Under the pieces are notes generated by a model. It saw only the letters and a program-made list of their open reading frames with translations, did not search any database and had not been told where the DNA came from. The translations under genes were made by a program, and so were the position numbers. From Alphaproteobacteria bacterium bin52 (lineage in GTDB: Bacteria; Pseudomonadota; Alphaproteobacteria; Thalassobaculales; Thalassobaculaceae): 64,000 nucleotides of DNA. The stretch covers positions 29,232 through 93,231 of the forward strand of contig MPMT01000003.1 of NCBI GenBank assembly GCA_002238645.1, read 5' to 3'. The stretch's first letter is position 1. The number at the start of each line of letters is the position of its first letter. Below are positions 9,134 through 17,910 of this stretch, piece after piece.

Positions 9134-10816
9134 TCAGGACTTCGCGCGGTCCTTCGCCCAGCTGTCGCGCAGGGACACCGTCTGGTTGTAGACCGGCGCA
9201 CCCGGAGCGCTGTCCGGATCGATGCTGAAGTAGCCGAGGCGCTCGAACTGCACCGGGACCGGGCCGGACGCCCCGGCGAGGACCGGCTCGAGCTTGCAAC
9301 CGCGCAGGATCTCGAGCGAGGCCCGATCGAGGTCGTCGACGAAGTCGCCTGTTGCGCCGGGAGTGGCGGTGGTGACGAGGGGACCGTAGAGCCTGACCTC
9401 CGCGTCCACTGCGTGGGCCGCCGAGACCCAGTGGATGGTCCCGCGCACCTTGCGGCCGTCCGGGGCGGTTCCGCCGCGCGATGCCGGGTCGTGCCTGCAT
9501 CTGAGTTCGGTGACGTTTCCCGACGCGTCACGCACCACTTCGGTGCAGGTGATCAGGTAGCCGTAGCGCAGCCGGACCTCGCGTCCGGGCGCGAGGCGGT
9601 GAAACCGCCGAGGCGGGTCCTCCATGAAGTCGTCCCTCTCGATCCACACTTCCCTGGAGAACGGGACCTGCCGCGTACCGGCATCGGGATCGGCAGGGTG
9701 GTTGGCGGCCTCGAGCCAGTCGGTCCGCCCCTCCTCGAAGCTCTCGATCACCACCTTGAGCGGGCGGAGTACCGCCATCCGCCTTTCGGCCGAACGGTTC
9801 AGCGTATCCCTGAGCACGTGTTCGAACATGGCGATGTCGACTACGCCCTCGTTACGCGAGACCGCAAGCCGGGAGACGAACTCGCGGAGCGCTGCGGGCG
9901 GCACGCCCCGGCGGCGCAGGCCGGAAAGCGTGGCAAGCCGCGGATCGTCCCAGTCCTGGACATGTCCGTCCTCGACCAGCCGGGTCAGGCGGCGCTTCGA
10001 CAGGATGGTGTGGGAGAGCGCAAGCTTCGCGAACTCGTACTGCCGCGGTCTCGACGGAACCGGAAGATGCTCGAGCAGCCAGTCATAGAGCGGACGATGG
10101 TCGGCGAATTCCAGCGTGCACAGCGAATGGCTTACGCCCTCGATCGCGTCCGACTGTCCGTGGGCGAAGTCGTAGGTCGGATAGATGCACCAGCGCCGCC
10201 CGGTTCGCGGGTGTTCGGCGTGAAGAATGCGATAGAGCACCGGGTCGCGCAGGTTGATGTTGCCGGACGCCATGTCGATGCGGGCGCGAAGGACCCGGGC
10301 ACCGTCGGGAAAGTCACCGTCGCGCATGCGGCGGAACAGCGCCAGGCTTTCGTCGGCGGACCTGTTCCGCCACGGGCTGTCGCGACCCGGCTCGGTCAGC
10401 GTGCCGCGCCAGGCGCGGATGTCCTCGGCCGAGAGATCGTCGACATAGGCGTGACCGGTGTCGATCAGGTGCTGGGCCCACGCGTAGAGCTGCTCGAAGT
10501 AGTCCGACGCGTACCGCGCCTCGCCCGACCACGAAAACCCCAGCCACGCGACGTCGCGCTGGATGGCGTCGATGTAGGCCTGGTCCTCGCGAAGCGGATT
10601 GGTGTCGTCGAACCGCAGGTTGCACCGGCCCGAGAACTCGGCCGCCATCCCGAAGTTCAGGCAGATCGACAGCGCGTGGCCGATGTGAAGGTGACCGTTC
10701 GGCTCCGGCGGAAACCGGGTGACCACCTCTTCGGTGCGACCGAGCTCGACGTCGGAGCGAATCTGCTCGCGGATCGCATGTGACGGCGTGGCGCCTGCCG
10801 GGTCCTGTGCGGTCAT
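9134..10816 (-). CDS. glnS: Glutaminyl-tRNA synthetase
   Basis: A class I aminoacyl-tRNA synthetase of 560 residues that charges tRNA-Gln directly with glutamine. HIGH appears at residues 44-47 (EPNGHLHIGHAL), and the KMSKS counterpart reads LSKRRL. The C-terminal anticodon-binding beta-barrels are complete. The ATG at 10816 (MTAQDP) was chosen because the upstream extension has no family similarity. GatCAB is also encoded in this window (47807-51025), so the cell may charge Gln directly and use GatCAB mainly for Asn-tRNA. That division of labour is an inference. Confidence 0.96.
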   Translation of the reverse strand: MTAQDPAGATPSHAIREQIRSDVELGRTEEVVTRFPPEPNGHLHIGHALSICLNFGMAAEFSGRCNLRFDDTNPLREDQAYIDAIQRDVAWLGFSWSGEARYASDYFEQLYAWAQHLIDTGHAYVDDLSAEDIRAWRGTLTEPGRDSPWRNRSADESLALFRRMRDGDFPDGARVLRARIDMASGNINLRDPVLYRILHAEHPRTGRRWCIYPTYDFAHGQSDAIEGVSHSLCTLEFADHRPLYDWLLEHLPVPSRPRQYEFAKLALSHTILSKRRLTRLVEDGHVQDWDDPRLATLSGLRRRGVPPAALREFVSRLAVSRNEGVVDIAMFEHVLRDTLNRSAERRMAVLRPLKVVIESFEEGRTDWLEAANHPADPDAGTRQVPFSREVWIERDDFMEDPPRRFHRLAPGREVRLRYGYLITCTEVVRDASGNVTELRCRHDPASRGGTAPDGRKVRGTIHWVSAAHAVDAEVRLYGPLVTTATPGATGDFVDDLDRASLEILRGCKLEPVLAGASGPVPVQFERLGYFSIDPDSAPGAPVYNQTVSLRDSWAKDRAKS

Positions 10817-10955
10817 TCCGGTACCGGTTCCTGCTCTCGGGGACGATCGGCGCCTGTTTGCCAGAATCCATCGCCCAGCGAAAGTCGGGAGGTGCCTCCG
10901 GCCGGCTTTGTCTGGTATCAACACGGCCGGCACATTGATCTCAGGCGGCAAACCC

Positions 10956-11849
10956 ATGACCATTTGGCACCCGGTGCATACCGGAGTCGTTCATCCGTGG
11001 CTGTGCGACCAGTTTGGCCACATGAATGTCCGGCACCACGCGAACATGTTCAACGAGGGCATGTTCCTCATCTGGCACCAGTCCGGTCTCGGCCAGTCGG
11101 TGATCATGCCGCACGGTGGTCACGGGGTGGCCGGGATCACGCGCACCAACTTCCTTCGCGAATGCCCGCTCGGAACCCTGGTGCGGATCGAGGGCGCCCT
11201 GGTCGGTTCAAGCCGCAGGACCATCACGTTTGCGCAGCGGATGCTGAATGCGGACACCGGCGAGGTGCATGCCACGCAGGATTCGCTCGAGGTGTTCTTC
11301 AACCCGGACTCGCGTTCCGCCATTTCGATTCCCGACGCGCTGCGGCCGATCATCGAGGCCCAGCTGGCTGGTCCGGATCCGGTGCCGGAACTCGAGGAGG
11401 TCCCGCGCGAGGCGCCCGGGGTGGCGCGCTGGCACACGCTTTCGAGCGGCGTGTGCTTTCCCTGGCATTGCGACCAGTGGGGCCACATGAACGTGCGCTG
11501 GTATGCTCACCTGTTTGACGATGCGATCTTCCACATCTGGTCGCGGGTCGGGACCGGATGGGGACGCATGGAAGAGCTGGGCGTGCACACCGTGACCGGC
11601 AGCACGGTCACGCATTTCCGCAAGGAGGTGACGGCGGCCGACCTGTACCGGGTCGACGGCGGCGTGGCCCGGGTCGGAAACCGCAGTGTGACCTTCCGTC
11701 AGCGCATGTCGCACGTCGAGACCGGCGACGTGCTGGCGTTCCAGGATGTCGTCGAGGTCTTCTTCGATCCGAAGACCCGGAGTTCCGCCCCGATCCCCGG
11801 GGAGGTCCGGTCCCTGCTGGAAGCCGAACGTGCCGGCGGAACCGGTTGA
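10956..11849 (+). CDS. Tandem double-hotdog thioesterase-like protein
   Basis: The 297-residue product consists of two homologous halves, each a 4HBT-type hotdog domain. The first begins HTGVVHPWLCDQFGHMNVR and the second SSGVCFPWHCDQWGHMNVR, about 165 residues apart. The Asp in DQ[F/W]GHMN matches the position of the catalytic Asp of 4-hydroxybenzoyl-CoA/YbgC-like thioesterases. The likely role is hydrolysis of an acyl-CoA. The two halves may form an intramolecular hotdog dimer. The gene is divergent from glnS and starts the co-oriented series running to 16447. Confidence 0.8.
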   Translation: MTIWHPVHTGVVHPWLCDQFGHMNVRHHANMFNEGMFLIWHQSGLGQSVIMPHGGHGVAGITRTNFLRECPLGTLVRIEGALVGSSRRTITFAQRMLNADTGEVHATQDSLEVFFNPDSRSAISIPDALRPIIEAQLAGPDPVPELEEVPREAPGVARWHTLSSGVCFPWHCDQWGHMNVRWYAHLFDDAIFHIWSRVGTGWGRMEELGVHTVTGSTVTHFRKEVTAADLYRVDGGVARVGNRSVTFRQRMSHVETGDVLAFQDVVEVFFDPKTRSSAPIPGEVRSLLEAERAGGTG

Positions 11850-11895
11850 TGGCAGGCCTTCCCGAGGCAGGCACGGTATCTGGGCCGCCAGGCCC

Positions 11896-13173
11896 GTGAT
11901 CAGGTACCGAGAGCGGATCGCGGCCGCGGTAGGCGCGCGGGTCTTCTACGGGTGGGCGATCGTTCTGGTTGCCGGCGTCGCCATCATGGCGAGCGGACCG
12001 GGGCAGTCGCACACCTTCAGCGTCTTCATTGACCCGATATCCCGCGATCTCGGCATTGGAGCGACGGCGCTGTCCGGCGCCTACGGGTTCGCGACCCTGG
12101 TCGCGGCGTTTGGTCTGCCGTTGATGGGCCGGCTGGTTGATCGGCACGGTCCGTCCAGGATGATGCTGATCGTCGTCGTGCTGCTCGGTGCCGCCTGCAT
12201 TGCCTTCGGGCTGGTGCCTGGAATGGTGTGGCTGGCGTTCGCCTTCGGTGCGCTGCGCTTCCTGGGCCAGGGATCTCTGATGCTGACCTCGGCCAACGTC
12301 GTCTCGCAGTGGTTCAGCCGAAAACGCGGCCTTGCGTTGAGCATGATGATGCTGGGTTTCTCCGCCTCCATGGCGGTGCACCCTCCCGCAAGCCAGTGGC
12401 TGATCGAGCAGGTCGGGTGGCGCGAGGCGTGGTTCTGGCTCGGGCTGTCGACGTGGATAGTCATGATCCCGCTGATCCTGCTTCTGCTGCATGATGTGCC
12501 CGAACGCCTGGGACTGGTGCCGGATGGCGACGCGCGGGAAGCCGCGCCTGCACCTGGAGCAAGCCGGGTGTCAGCGGCATGGGGAATGACGCTCACCGAG
12601 GCGCTGCGGACCCGAACCTTCTACATCGTTGCCGCCGGCCTCTTCACCATGTCGATGCTGATCACGGCGCTGCACTTCTTCCAGGTTGCGATCTTCACCC
12701 ATCACGGGTTGTCCGCGACCACGGCGGCCTGGATCTTCCCTCTCTCTGCGGTGACCGCGGTTGTGGTGCAGCCGTTCTTCGGCCGAAGTCTCGACCGGTT
12801 TGCGACGCCGCGGATATTCGGGGCATCCTTGCTGGTGCTGTGCGCATCGCTCGTGTCCATCACCCTGGTCCGCGATCCGCTGACGGCAGTGATCTACGGC
12901 GTGATCTTCGGTGTGAACAATGCTGCCAGCATCACCCTGTTCGGGTACCTGTGGCCGCGCTACTTCGGACGCAGGTACCTCGGATCGATCCAGGGCACCG
13001 GCCAGATGATCGGGGTGGTGGGTGCGTCGCTCGGACCGCTGCCCCTCGGGATCGCGGTGGATCTGACGGGAGACTATTCCGTCATGCTGTGGTCACTGGC
13101 GGTGATCCCGCTGCTGGTGGCGGTACTCACGCAGTTCCTGAAGGAGACCGGACCGGCCGAACCAGGTCATTGA
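11896..13173 (+). CDS. MFS transporter (oxalate/formate antiporter-like)
   Basis: A 425-residue major facilitator with about 12 membrane segments. The first loop carries the MFS motif as GRLVDRHGPSRMM, and a central hydrophilic loop lies near residues 205-230. The overall form (FYGWAIVLVAGVAIMASGPGQS at the N-terminus) resembles the OFA/monocarboxylate branch, which moves small carboxylates across the inner membrane. The GTG at 11896 is the most plausible start because it leaves a short cytoplasmic N-terminus, but the ribosome-binding site is weak. The position between thioesterase and amidase genes suggests uptake of the pathway substrate. Confidence 0.8.
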   Translation: MIRYRERIAAAVGARVFYGWAIVLVAGVAIMASGPGQSHTFSVFIDPISRDLGIGATALSGAYGFATLVAAFGLPLMGRLVDRHGPSRMMLIVVVLLGAACIAFGLVPGMVWLAFAFGALRFLGQGSLMLTSANVVSQWFSRKRGLALSMMMLGFSASMAVHPPASQWLIEQVGWREAWFWLGLSTWIVMIPLILLLLHDVPERLGLVPDGDAREAAPAPGASRVSAAWGMTLTEALRTRTFYIVAAGLFTMSMLITALHFFQVAIFTHHGLSATTAAWIFPLSAVTAVVVQPFFGRSLDRFATPRIFGASLLVLCASLVSITLVRDPLTAVIYGVIFGVNNAASITLFGYLWPRYFGRRYLGSIQGTGQMIGVVGASLGPLPLGIAVDLTGDYSVMLWSLAVIPLLVAVLTQFLKETGPAEPGH

Positions 13174-13189
13174 ACCGGAGAGGGGAGGG

Positions 13190-14542
13190 ATGATGGAGAC
13201 GACTGCGAGCCGTGACGCGGTCCGGGCCTGTCTCGACGCGATCGAGCGCGACGACGGCCGGATCTGTTCACTGATCACCGTCTGCGGTGACGAGGCGATG
13301 CGCCAGGCCGAGGCCGCCGACCGGGCGGCTTCGAACGGGCGGTGGCTCGGTCTCCTGCACGGCATGCCGGTGGCAATCAAGGACAACATCGAGACCGCCG
13401 GCGTGAGGACCACCAGCGGATCGGCCTTCCACGCCGACCATGTTCCCAACGCGAATGCGCCTGTCGTCGACCGGCTGCTCCGGGCCGGCGCCGTCATGGT
13501 CGGCAAGGCGACCCTGCACGAATTCGCGTTCGGCATCCGCTCGGACAACACCGTCTCGCCGCAGTGTCGCAATCCCTGGAATCCGAAGCGGGTTCCGGGG
13601 GGATCGAGCGGGGGCTCGGGAGCCGCGGTGGCAGCCGGATTCTGCGTCGGCGCACTCGGTTCCGATACCGGCGGATCGGTACGGCTGCCGGCGGCAATCA
13701 ACGGAGTGACCGGCCTGCGCCCGACCCATGGCCGGGTTCCGAACACGGGCTCGACGCCGGTCAGTCCGAGTTTCGACACCATCGGGCCGATGGCGCGTTC
13801 GGTTGCCGACACGGCGCGGATGTTCGCTGTCATGGCGGGACATGATCCCGGGGATGCGTGGAGCGAGGCGCGATCGCTCGAGAACTTCCTGCCCAGCCTC
13901 GCGGACGGGATCGACGGCATTCGGATCGGTGTGCCGCGCAACTTCTACTTCGACGACCTGCATCCCGATGTCGCCCGTGCCATCCATGCGGCTCTCGGTG
14001 AGCTGGAAGGCCTGGGAGCGAGGCTGGTCGAGGTTTCGGTGCCTGGCGCGGCCGAGACGCAGAAGTGGGCGACGGTCATGATCTTCGCCGATGCCTGCGC
14101 GTTCCACGCCAAGCGGCTCGAGACCAGCCCGGAGATGTTCTCGCGCGAGGTGTACAACCGGATGACGACCGGTCTGTCAATGACGGCGGTCGACTACGCG
14201 AACGCGATGCGGGGCCGGGAGGGCTGGTTGCGTACGCTGCGCACGCTCTTCGAGGAGGTCGATGTACTGGCGTCACCGGCCATGCCCGGGTTGGTGCCGC
14301 CGATCGAGGACGATCGCTCCCTGCTCGACGCCACGCGGGATGCCACCCGCAATACCTATGCCGGCGCACTCGGCCGGATCCCTGGGCTGTCCGTCCCCTG
14401 CGGGTTCACCGGTGACGGTCTTCCGGTCGGACTGCAGCTCGAGGCTGCATGGTGGCAGGAGCCGTTGCTGTTTCGCGTCGGACACGCGTACCAGGGACGG
14501 ACCGGGTGGCACCGGATGCACCCGCCGGGTCCGGACGCCTGA
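13190..14542 (+). CDS. Amidase signature family amidase
   Basis: A 450-residue amidase-signature hydrolase. The Ser-cisSer-Lys triad is intact: Lys in VAIKDN, cis-Ser in the glycine/serine loop GGSSGGSGAA, and nucleophilic Ser in DTGGSVRLPA. The enzyme hydrolyses a carboxamide to acid and ammonia; its substrate is unknown. It differs from GatA, which is present separately at 48094. A strong GAGGGGAGGG site precedes the ATG. It lies 16 bp after the transporter gene and 21 bp before the amidohydrolase gene, consistent with an operon. Confidence 0.9.
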   Translation: MMETTASRDAVRACLDAIERDDGRICSLITVCGDEAMRQAEAADRAASNGRWLGLLHGMPVAIKDNIETAGVRTTSGSAFHADHVPNANAPVVDRLLRAGAVMVGKATLHEFAFGIRSDNTVSPQCRNPWNPKRVPGGSSGGSGAAVAAGFCVGALGSDTGGSVRLPAAINGVTGLRPTHGRVPNTGSTPVSPSFDTIGPMARSVADTARMFAVMAGHDPGDAWSEARSLENFLPSLADGIDGIRIGVPRNFYFDDLHPDVARAIHAALGELEGLGARLVEVSVPGAAETQKWATVMIFADACAFHAKRLETSPEMFSREVYNRMTTGLSMTAVDYANAMRGREGWLRTLRTLFEEVDVLASPAMPGLVPPIEDDRSLLDATRDATRNTYAGALGRIPGLSVPCGFTGDGLPVGLQLEAAWWQEPLLFRVGHAYQGRTGWHRMHPPGPDA

Positions 14543-14563
14543 GCAACAATGGAGGGACCCGCA

Positions 14564-15625
14564 ATGACAAGACCACGCCCCGACCTGCCGACGCCGTTTC
14601 CGAAGGTCGATCCCGACTGGCTGGCGCTGACGCAGGAGGAGGCGCTCGAACCCGATCTGCCGATCATCGATCCACATCATCACCTCTGGGACTTTCCCTC
14701 CCACCAGTACCTGCTGCCGGATTTCCTCGATGACATCTCGGGTGGCCACAACGTCGTTGCGACGGTGTTCATCGAGTGTCACGTCTTCTACCGCGAGGAC
14801 GGGCCGGAAGAGATGCGTCCGGTTGGTGAAGTGGAGTTCGCGAACGGCGCCGCAGCCATGGCCGCGAGCGGTACCTACAACGCGACCCGGGTTGCAGCGG
14901 GCATTGTCGGGACTGCCGACCTGTCGCGCGGCGCTTCGGTGCTCGAAGTGCTCGAGGCCCAGCGGGCCGCTGCCGGCACACGGTTTCGCGGCATCCGCCA
15001 CGCCGCCTCGCTTGACCCGTCGCCCGAGATCCCGGACAGCCGGGTGGTTCCGCATCCGCACCTCTACCGCGACCACGAGGGGTTCAGGGAAGGGTTCCGG
15101 GTCCTCGGCGAACTCGGCCTGGTGTTCGACGCGTGGGTGTTCCACACCCAGCTCCGGGACGTGATCGCGCTTGCGCGACGCTTTCCCGACCAGCCGATCG
15201 TCATGGATCACGTCGGTGGTCCGCTCGGCATCGGCATCCACGCCGGCAGGCGGGCGGAAATCTTCCCCGGCTGGCAGGCGGACATGCGGGAAATGGCCAG
15301 GTGCGAGAATGTAAGCGTGAAGCTCGGCGGGATCGGCAAGCGGGTGTGCGGATTCGGATTCGAACATCTTGACAGGCCGCCCGGCTCCGGGGTCATTGCC
15401 GAGGCCTACCGACCGTATTTCGAGACCTGCATCGAGGCATTTGGCCCCGGGCGCTGCATGTTCGAAAGCAATTTCCCGGTCGACAAGATCTCGGGCTCCT
15501 ACACCCTTGCGTGGAACGCGTACAAGCGCATCGCGCACGGAGCATCGCCCGACGAGAAACGGCTGCTGTTCCACGACACGGCACGCAGCTTCTATGGTCT
15601 TGACGGCCTCCGGCCCGCCGGCTGA
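14564..15625 (+). CDS. Amidohydrolase 2 family (TIM-barrel) hydrolase/decarboxylase
   Basis: A 353-residue metal-dependent TIM-barrel protein of the amidohydrolase-2 family. The N-terminal metal motif reads IIDPHHHLWDF, further metal-site candidates are MDHVGG and the region around residue 195, and the C-terminal FESNFPVDK matches the usual (S)D/NFP signature. Members include lactone hydrolases such as 2-pyrone-4,6-dicarboxylate lactonase and non-oxidative decarboxylases. The start at 14564 has GGAGGG seven bases upstream. It probably acts after the amidase in the same pathway. Confidence 0.85.
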   Translation: MTRPRPDLPTPFPKVDPDWLALTQEEALEPDLPIIDPHHHLWDFPSHQYLLPDFLDDISGGHNVVATVFIECHVFYREDGPEEMRPVGEVEFANGAAAMAASGTYNATRVAAGIVGTADLSRGASVLEVLEAQRAAAGTRFRGIRHAASLDPSPEIPDSRVVPHPHLYRDHEGFREGFRVLGELGLVFDAWVFHTQLRDVIALARRFPDQPIVMDHVGGPLGIGIHAGRRAEIFPGWQADMREMARCENVSVKLGGIGKRVCGFGFEHLDRPPGSGVIAEAYRPYFETCIEAFGPGRCMFESNFPVDKISGSYTLAWNAYKRIAHGASPDEKRLLFHDTARSFYGLDGLRPAG

Positions 15626-15679
15626 GGCGGGGGCGCCGTTCGTCCGACCGACGAGGCGCATGCGACGGAATATGCGACG

Positions 15680-16447
15680 ATGACGATAGAACTCAGCGAG
15701 GTCGGACAGGTTGCGGTGGTCACCATCAATCGTCCGCAGGCGCTCAATGCGCTGACCTTTTCCCTGGTGGAGGACATTGGCCGGACACTGGACCGGGTCG
15801 CGGACAGTGATGTCCGCGGCCTGGTTTTCATCGGGGCGGGTACGCGCGCCTTCTGCGCGGGAGCGGATATCTCCGAACTGCCGGGGCGTTCGCTGATGAC
15901 CCACAGGGCGGACATGGAGCGCGGGCAACGGGTGTTCGATCGCCTGGCCGGCTTCCCGCTGCCGTCCCTCGCGGTGATCAACGGACTGGCACTCGGCGGC
16001 GGGCTCGAACTTGCCATGGCCTGCGACTTCCGTCTCGCGGTGCCGAACGCCAGGATGGGCCTGCCGGAGATCGGGCTCGGTGTGATCCCGGGCTACGGCG
16101 GAACCCAGCGGCTGCCGCGCCTCGTCGGCGAGGGCAGGGCGCTCGAACTGGTCCTTACCGGACGCAGCATCGATGCCGGGGAGGCGGAACGGATCGGGCT
16201 CGTGAATGCAGTGATTTCCGGCGATCCGCTGGACGCGGCACTTGACTGGTTCTCGGCCATCACCAGGCACGGTCTTGCCGCCGTGGCGCTGGGCCGGGCG
16301 GCGGTGCGCCGGGCCCTCGACGTGCAGATCCAGGAAGGTCTCAGGATCGAGGCCGATCTCAATACCCTTGCCTTCCAGACCGAGGACGCTGCGGAGGGCC
16401 TGCGGGCTTTCCTTGAAAAGCGGCCGGCGGTGTTCAGGGATCGGTGA
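15680..16447 (+). CDS. Enoyl-CoA hydratase/isomerase
   Basis: A 255-residue crotonase-fold protein. It has the oxyanion-hole region CAGADISEL and the GGGLELAMACD motif with one catalytic Glu. A second conserved Glu lies in LPEIGLGVIPGYGGTQRL, as in true hydratases. It adds water to a 2-enoyl-CoA, or isomerises a related acyl-CoA. It is the last gene of the rightward series. Its end overlaps the convergent DUF6285 gene by 14 bp. Confidence 0.92.
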   Translation: MTIELSEVGQVAVVTINRPQALNALTFSLVEDIGRTLDRVADSDVRGLVFIGAGTRAFCAGADISELPGRSLMTHRADMERGQRVFDRLAGFPLPSLAVINGLALGGGLELAMACDFRLAVPNARMGLPEIGLGVIPGYGGTQRLPRLVGEGRALELVLTGRSIDAGEAERIGLVNAVISGDPLDAALDWFSAITRHGLAAVALGRAAVRRALDVQIQEGLRIEADLNTLAFQTEDAAEGLRAFLEKRPAVFRDR

Positions 16448-16835
16448 GGTCGGACCCGGGCCGCGAGAAGATCCCGGTTTCGACAAAGTCCGGGTTGGTG
16501 ACTGCGAGGCGCTCATGCAGCTGGTCGAGCAGCAGGGAGCGAACCGCCTCATCATCGTCGAACCGGCCGGCACGGATGTCATGGGCGAGGCACCGCTCCA
16601 GGTCTGCCCGCCCGGCCGCGCCTGCGCCGTAGAGCGCGGCCAGGCGCTCACGAAGAACCTCCCCGCGGCCGGACTGCGCTGCTGACGCGTCCAGATCACG
16701 CAGCGCGCCCGCAAGTGCCGCGATCACCAGGACGCACGTATCACGGCGGCGACCTTCAAGTCCGGGCAGCACGTCGTCGCGCAGTGCGAGGAGGGCTGCC
16801 TCGAGAAGGGTACGGCCGTCGGGATGATCAGCCAC
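16434..16835 (-). CDS. DUF6285 protein (LvaB-like accessory subunit)
   Basis: A 133-residue alpha-helical protein with no membrane segment and a DUF6285-like pattern (LLEAALLALRDDVLPGLEGRRR...LVIAALAGALRDL). In Pseudomonas putida the small LvaB protein works with the kinase LvaA to phosphorylate 4-hydroxyvaleryl-CoA. This gene starts at a GTG 8 bp inside the end of the kinase gene, which supports the same partnership. It is last in the operon. The family assignment is by memory of the sequence pattern, not by search. Confidence 0.7.
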   Translation of the reverse strand: MADHPDGRTLLEAALLALRDDVLPGLEGRRRDTCVLVIAALAGALRDLDASAAQSGRGEVLRERLAALYGAGAAGRADLERCLAHDIRAGRFDDDEAVRSLLLDQLHERLAVTNPDFVETGIFSRPGSDLTDP

Positions 16836-17910
16836 GGCGAACGGCCTCTGCCAGGGTCACGGCCTCGAGCTCGACCTCGACCGCCTTGCGGCCGGTGAGT
16901 GCGAGGTCGAGGGCGAGCGCGGGCGGTGTGGGGGTGCGGCGGGACTGGCAGTGGGCGATGATGGCCCAGCGGGTCGCTGCCACCGCCTCCCAGAATGCGA
17001 TCACGTCCCGGTCTGCCGGCCCTGCTCCCGCGTCCGCGTACCCCTGCTCAAGTTCGCGGCGGCCGGCGAGGCCGCCTGCTTCCCGGGCGTCGGCGCCATG
17101 GCGCCAGCAGCGGGAGCAGAACCACCCGATATCCTCCATCGGGTCGCTCCAGCCCGCGAACTCCCAGTCGAGCACCGCAGTGATGGTGCCGTCAGCGACC
17201 ATGATGTTGCCGATCCGGTAATCGCCGTGACACAGCACCACCGGCCTGCTCCTCGGAGCGGAACGACGCAATTGCCTGAGCGCCCACTCGAGTGCCGGCA
17301 GTGGTTCGGGCAGGGAATCAAGTTCGCGTTCGAGGGTTTCGAGACGATGCAGTGCCGGGTCTTCCGGCAGGCGGGCGAGACAGTCGGGCCGCTGACTGCA
17401 GGCGATGGAATCGGGTGTGATCCGGTGCAGGATTGCAAGTTGCCGCCCCGCCTCGCGCACCAGTGTTGTGCGCGTGGTGGCGGCAAGACGACCGTGAACG
17501 AGGGCGCCCGGATCGGTGGTTCCCGCCACGTGGCGCATCACGTACCCGGGTCTGCCGGCGACCGACCCGTCGGCGTCGAGGAACAGGGGTTCTGCAACGG
17601 TAACGCCCGCGCCATGCACGAGGCGCTGAACGGCGCATTCGCCGGCCCGGCCAATCCCCTGCGGCAACCTGCATGCCGGGTCCATGCGAAAGACGAGGCG
17701 ATGGTACCCCGGCAGCGTGCCTCCCGCGAATTCGGCGTCGAAACCCCAGGTTTCCTGAATGGCGCCGCCGGCCAGGCGTTCGCAGCCCTCGATCCCGACC
17801 CGGTTCGCACCGGTCCGGACCTGAAGCCAGCGTGCGAGCGCGCCGGCGTCGGGACCCTGGCCCGCAAGCGGCAGCGGACCGGAAGCCGGTCCGCCGCCAC
17901 ATGTCATCAT
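16828..17910 (-). CDS. APH-family kinase (LvaA/ACAD10-11 kinase-like)
   Basis: A 360-residue phosphotransferase of the aminoglycoside phosphotransferase fold. Brenner's motif is CHGDYRIGN (His228-Gly-Asp230) and the metal-binding Asp is in VLDWEFAGW (Asp248). The context is catabolic rather than antibiotic resistance. Acyl-CoA dehydrogenase plus APH kinase pairs (LvaC/LvaA, and the fused vertebrate ACAD10/11) phosphorylate the 4-hydroxyl of 4-hydroxyacyl-CoA. The ATG at 17910 overlaps the dehydrogenase stop by 4 bp. The frame extends upstream to 18030, but only inside the preceding gene. Confidence 0.85.
   Translation of the reverse strand: MMTCGGGPASGPLPLAGQGPDAGALARWLQVRTGANRVGIEGCERLAGGAIQETWGFDAEFAGGTLPGYHRLVFRMDPACRLPQGIGRAGECAVQRLVHGAGVTVAEPLFLDADGSVAGRPGYVMRHVAGTTDPGALVHGRLAATTRTTLVREAGRQLAILHRITPDSIACSQRPDCLARLPEDPALHRLETLERELDSLPEPLPALEWALRQLRRSAPRSRPVVLCHGDYRIGNIMVADGTITAVLDWEFAGWSDPMEDIGWFCSRCWRHGADAREAGGLAGRRELEQGYADAGAGPADRDVIAFWEAVAATRWAIIAHCQSRRTPTPPALALDLALTGRKAVEVELEAVTLAEAVRRG

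Noticed and set aside
9413..10783. Plus-strand open frame of about 455 codons
   Set aside because: It is antisense to glnS, which has complete HIGH and KMSKS-type motifs; the plus-strand product has shadow-type composition.
14273..16714. Very long (over 800 codons) open frame on the minus strand
   Set aside because: It lies fully opposite an amidase, an amidohydrolase and an enoyl-CoA hydratase with intact family motifs. Its product is rich in Arg, His, Pro and Gly with no domain, as expected of an antisense frame in GC-rich coding DNA.
16828..17910. Aminoglycoside resistance kinase
   Set aside because: The APH fold is present, but operon structure with acyl-CoA dehydrogenase and DUF6285 points to acyl-CoA metabolism, not resistance.
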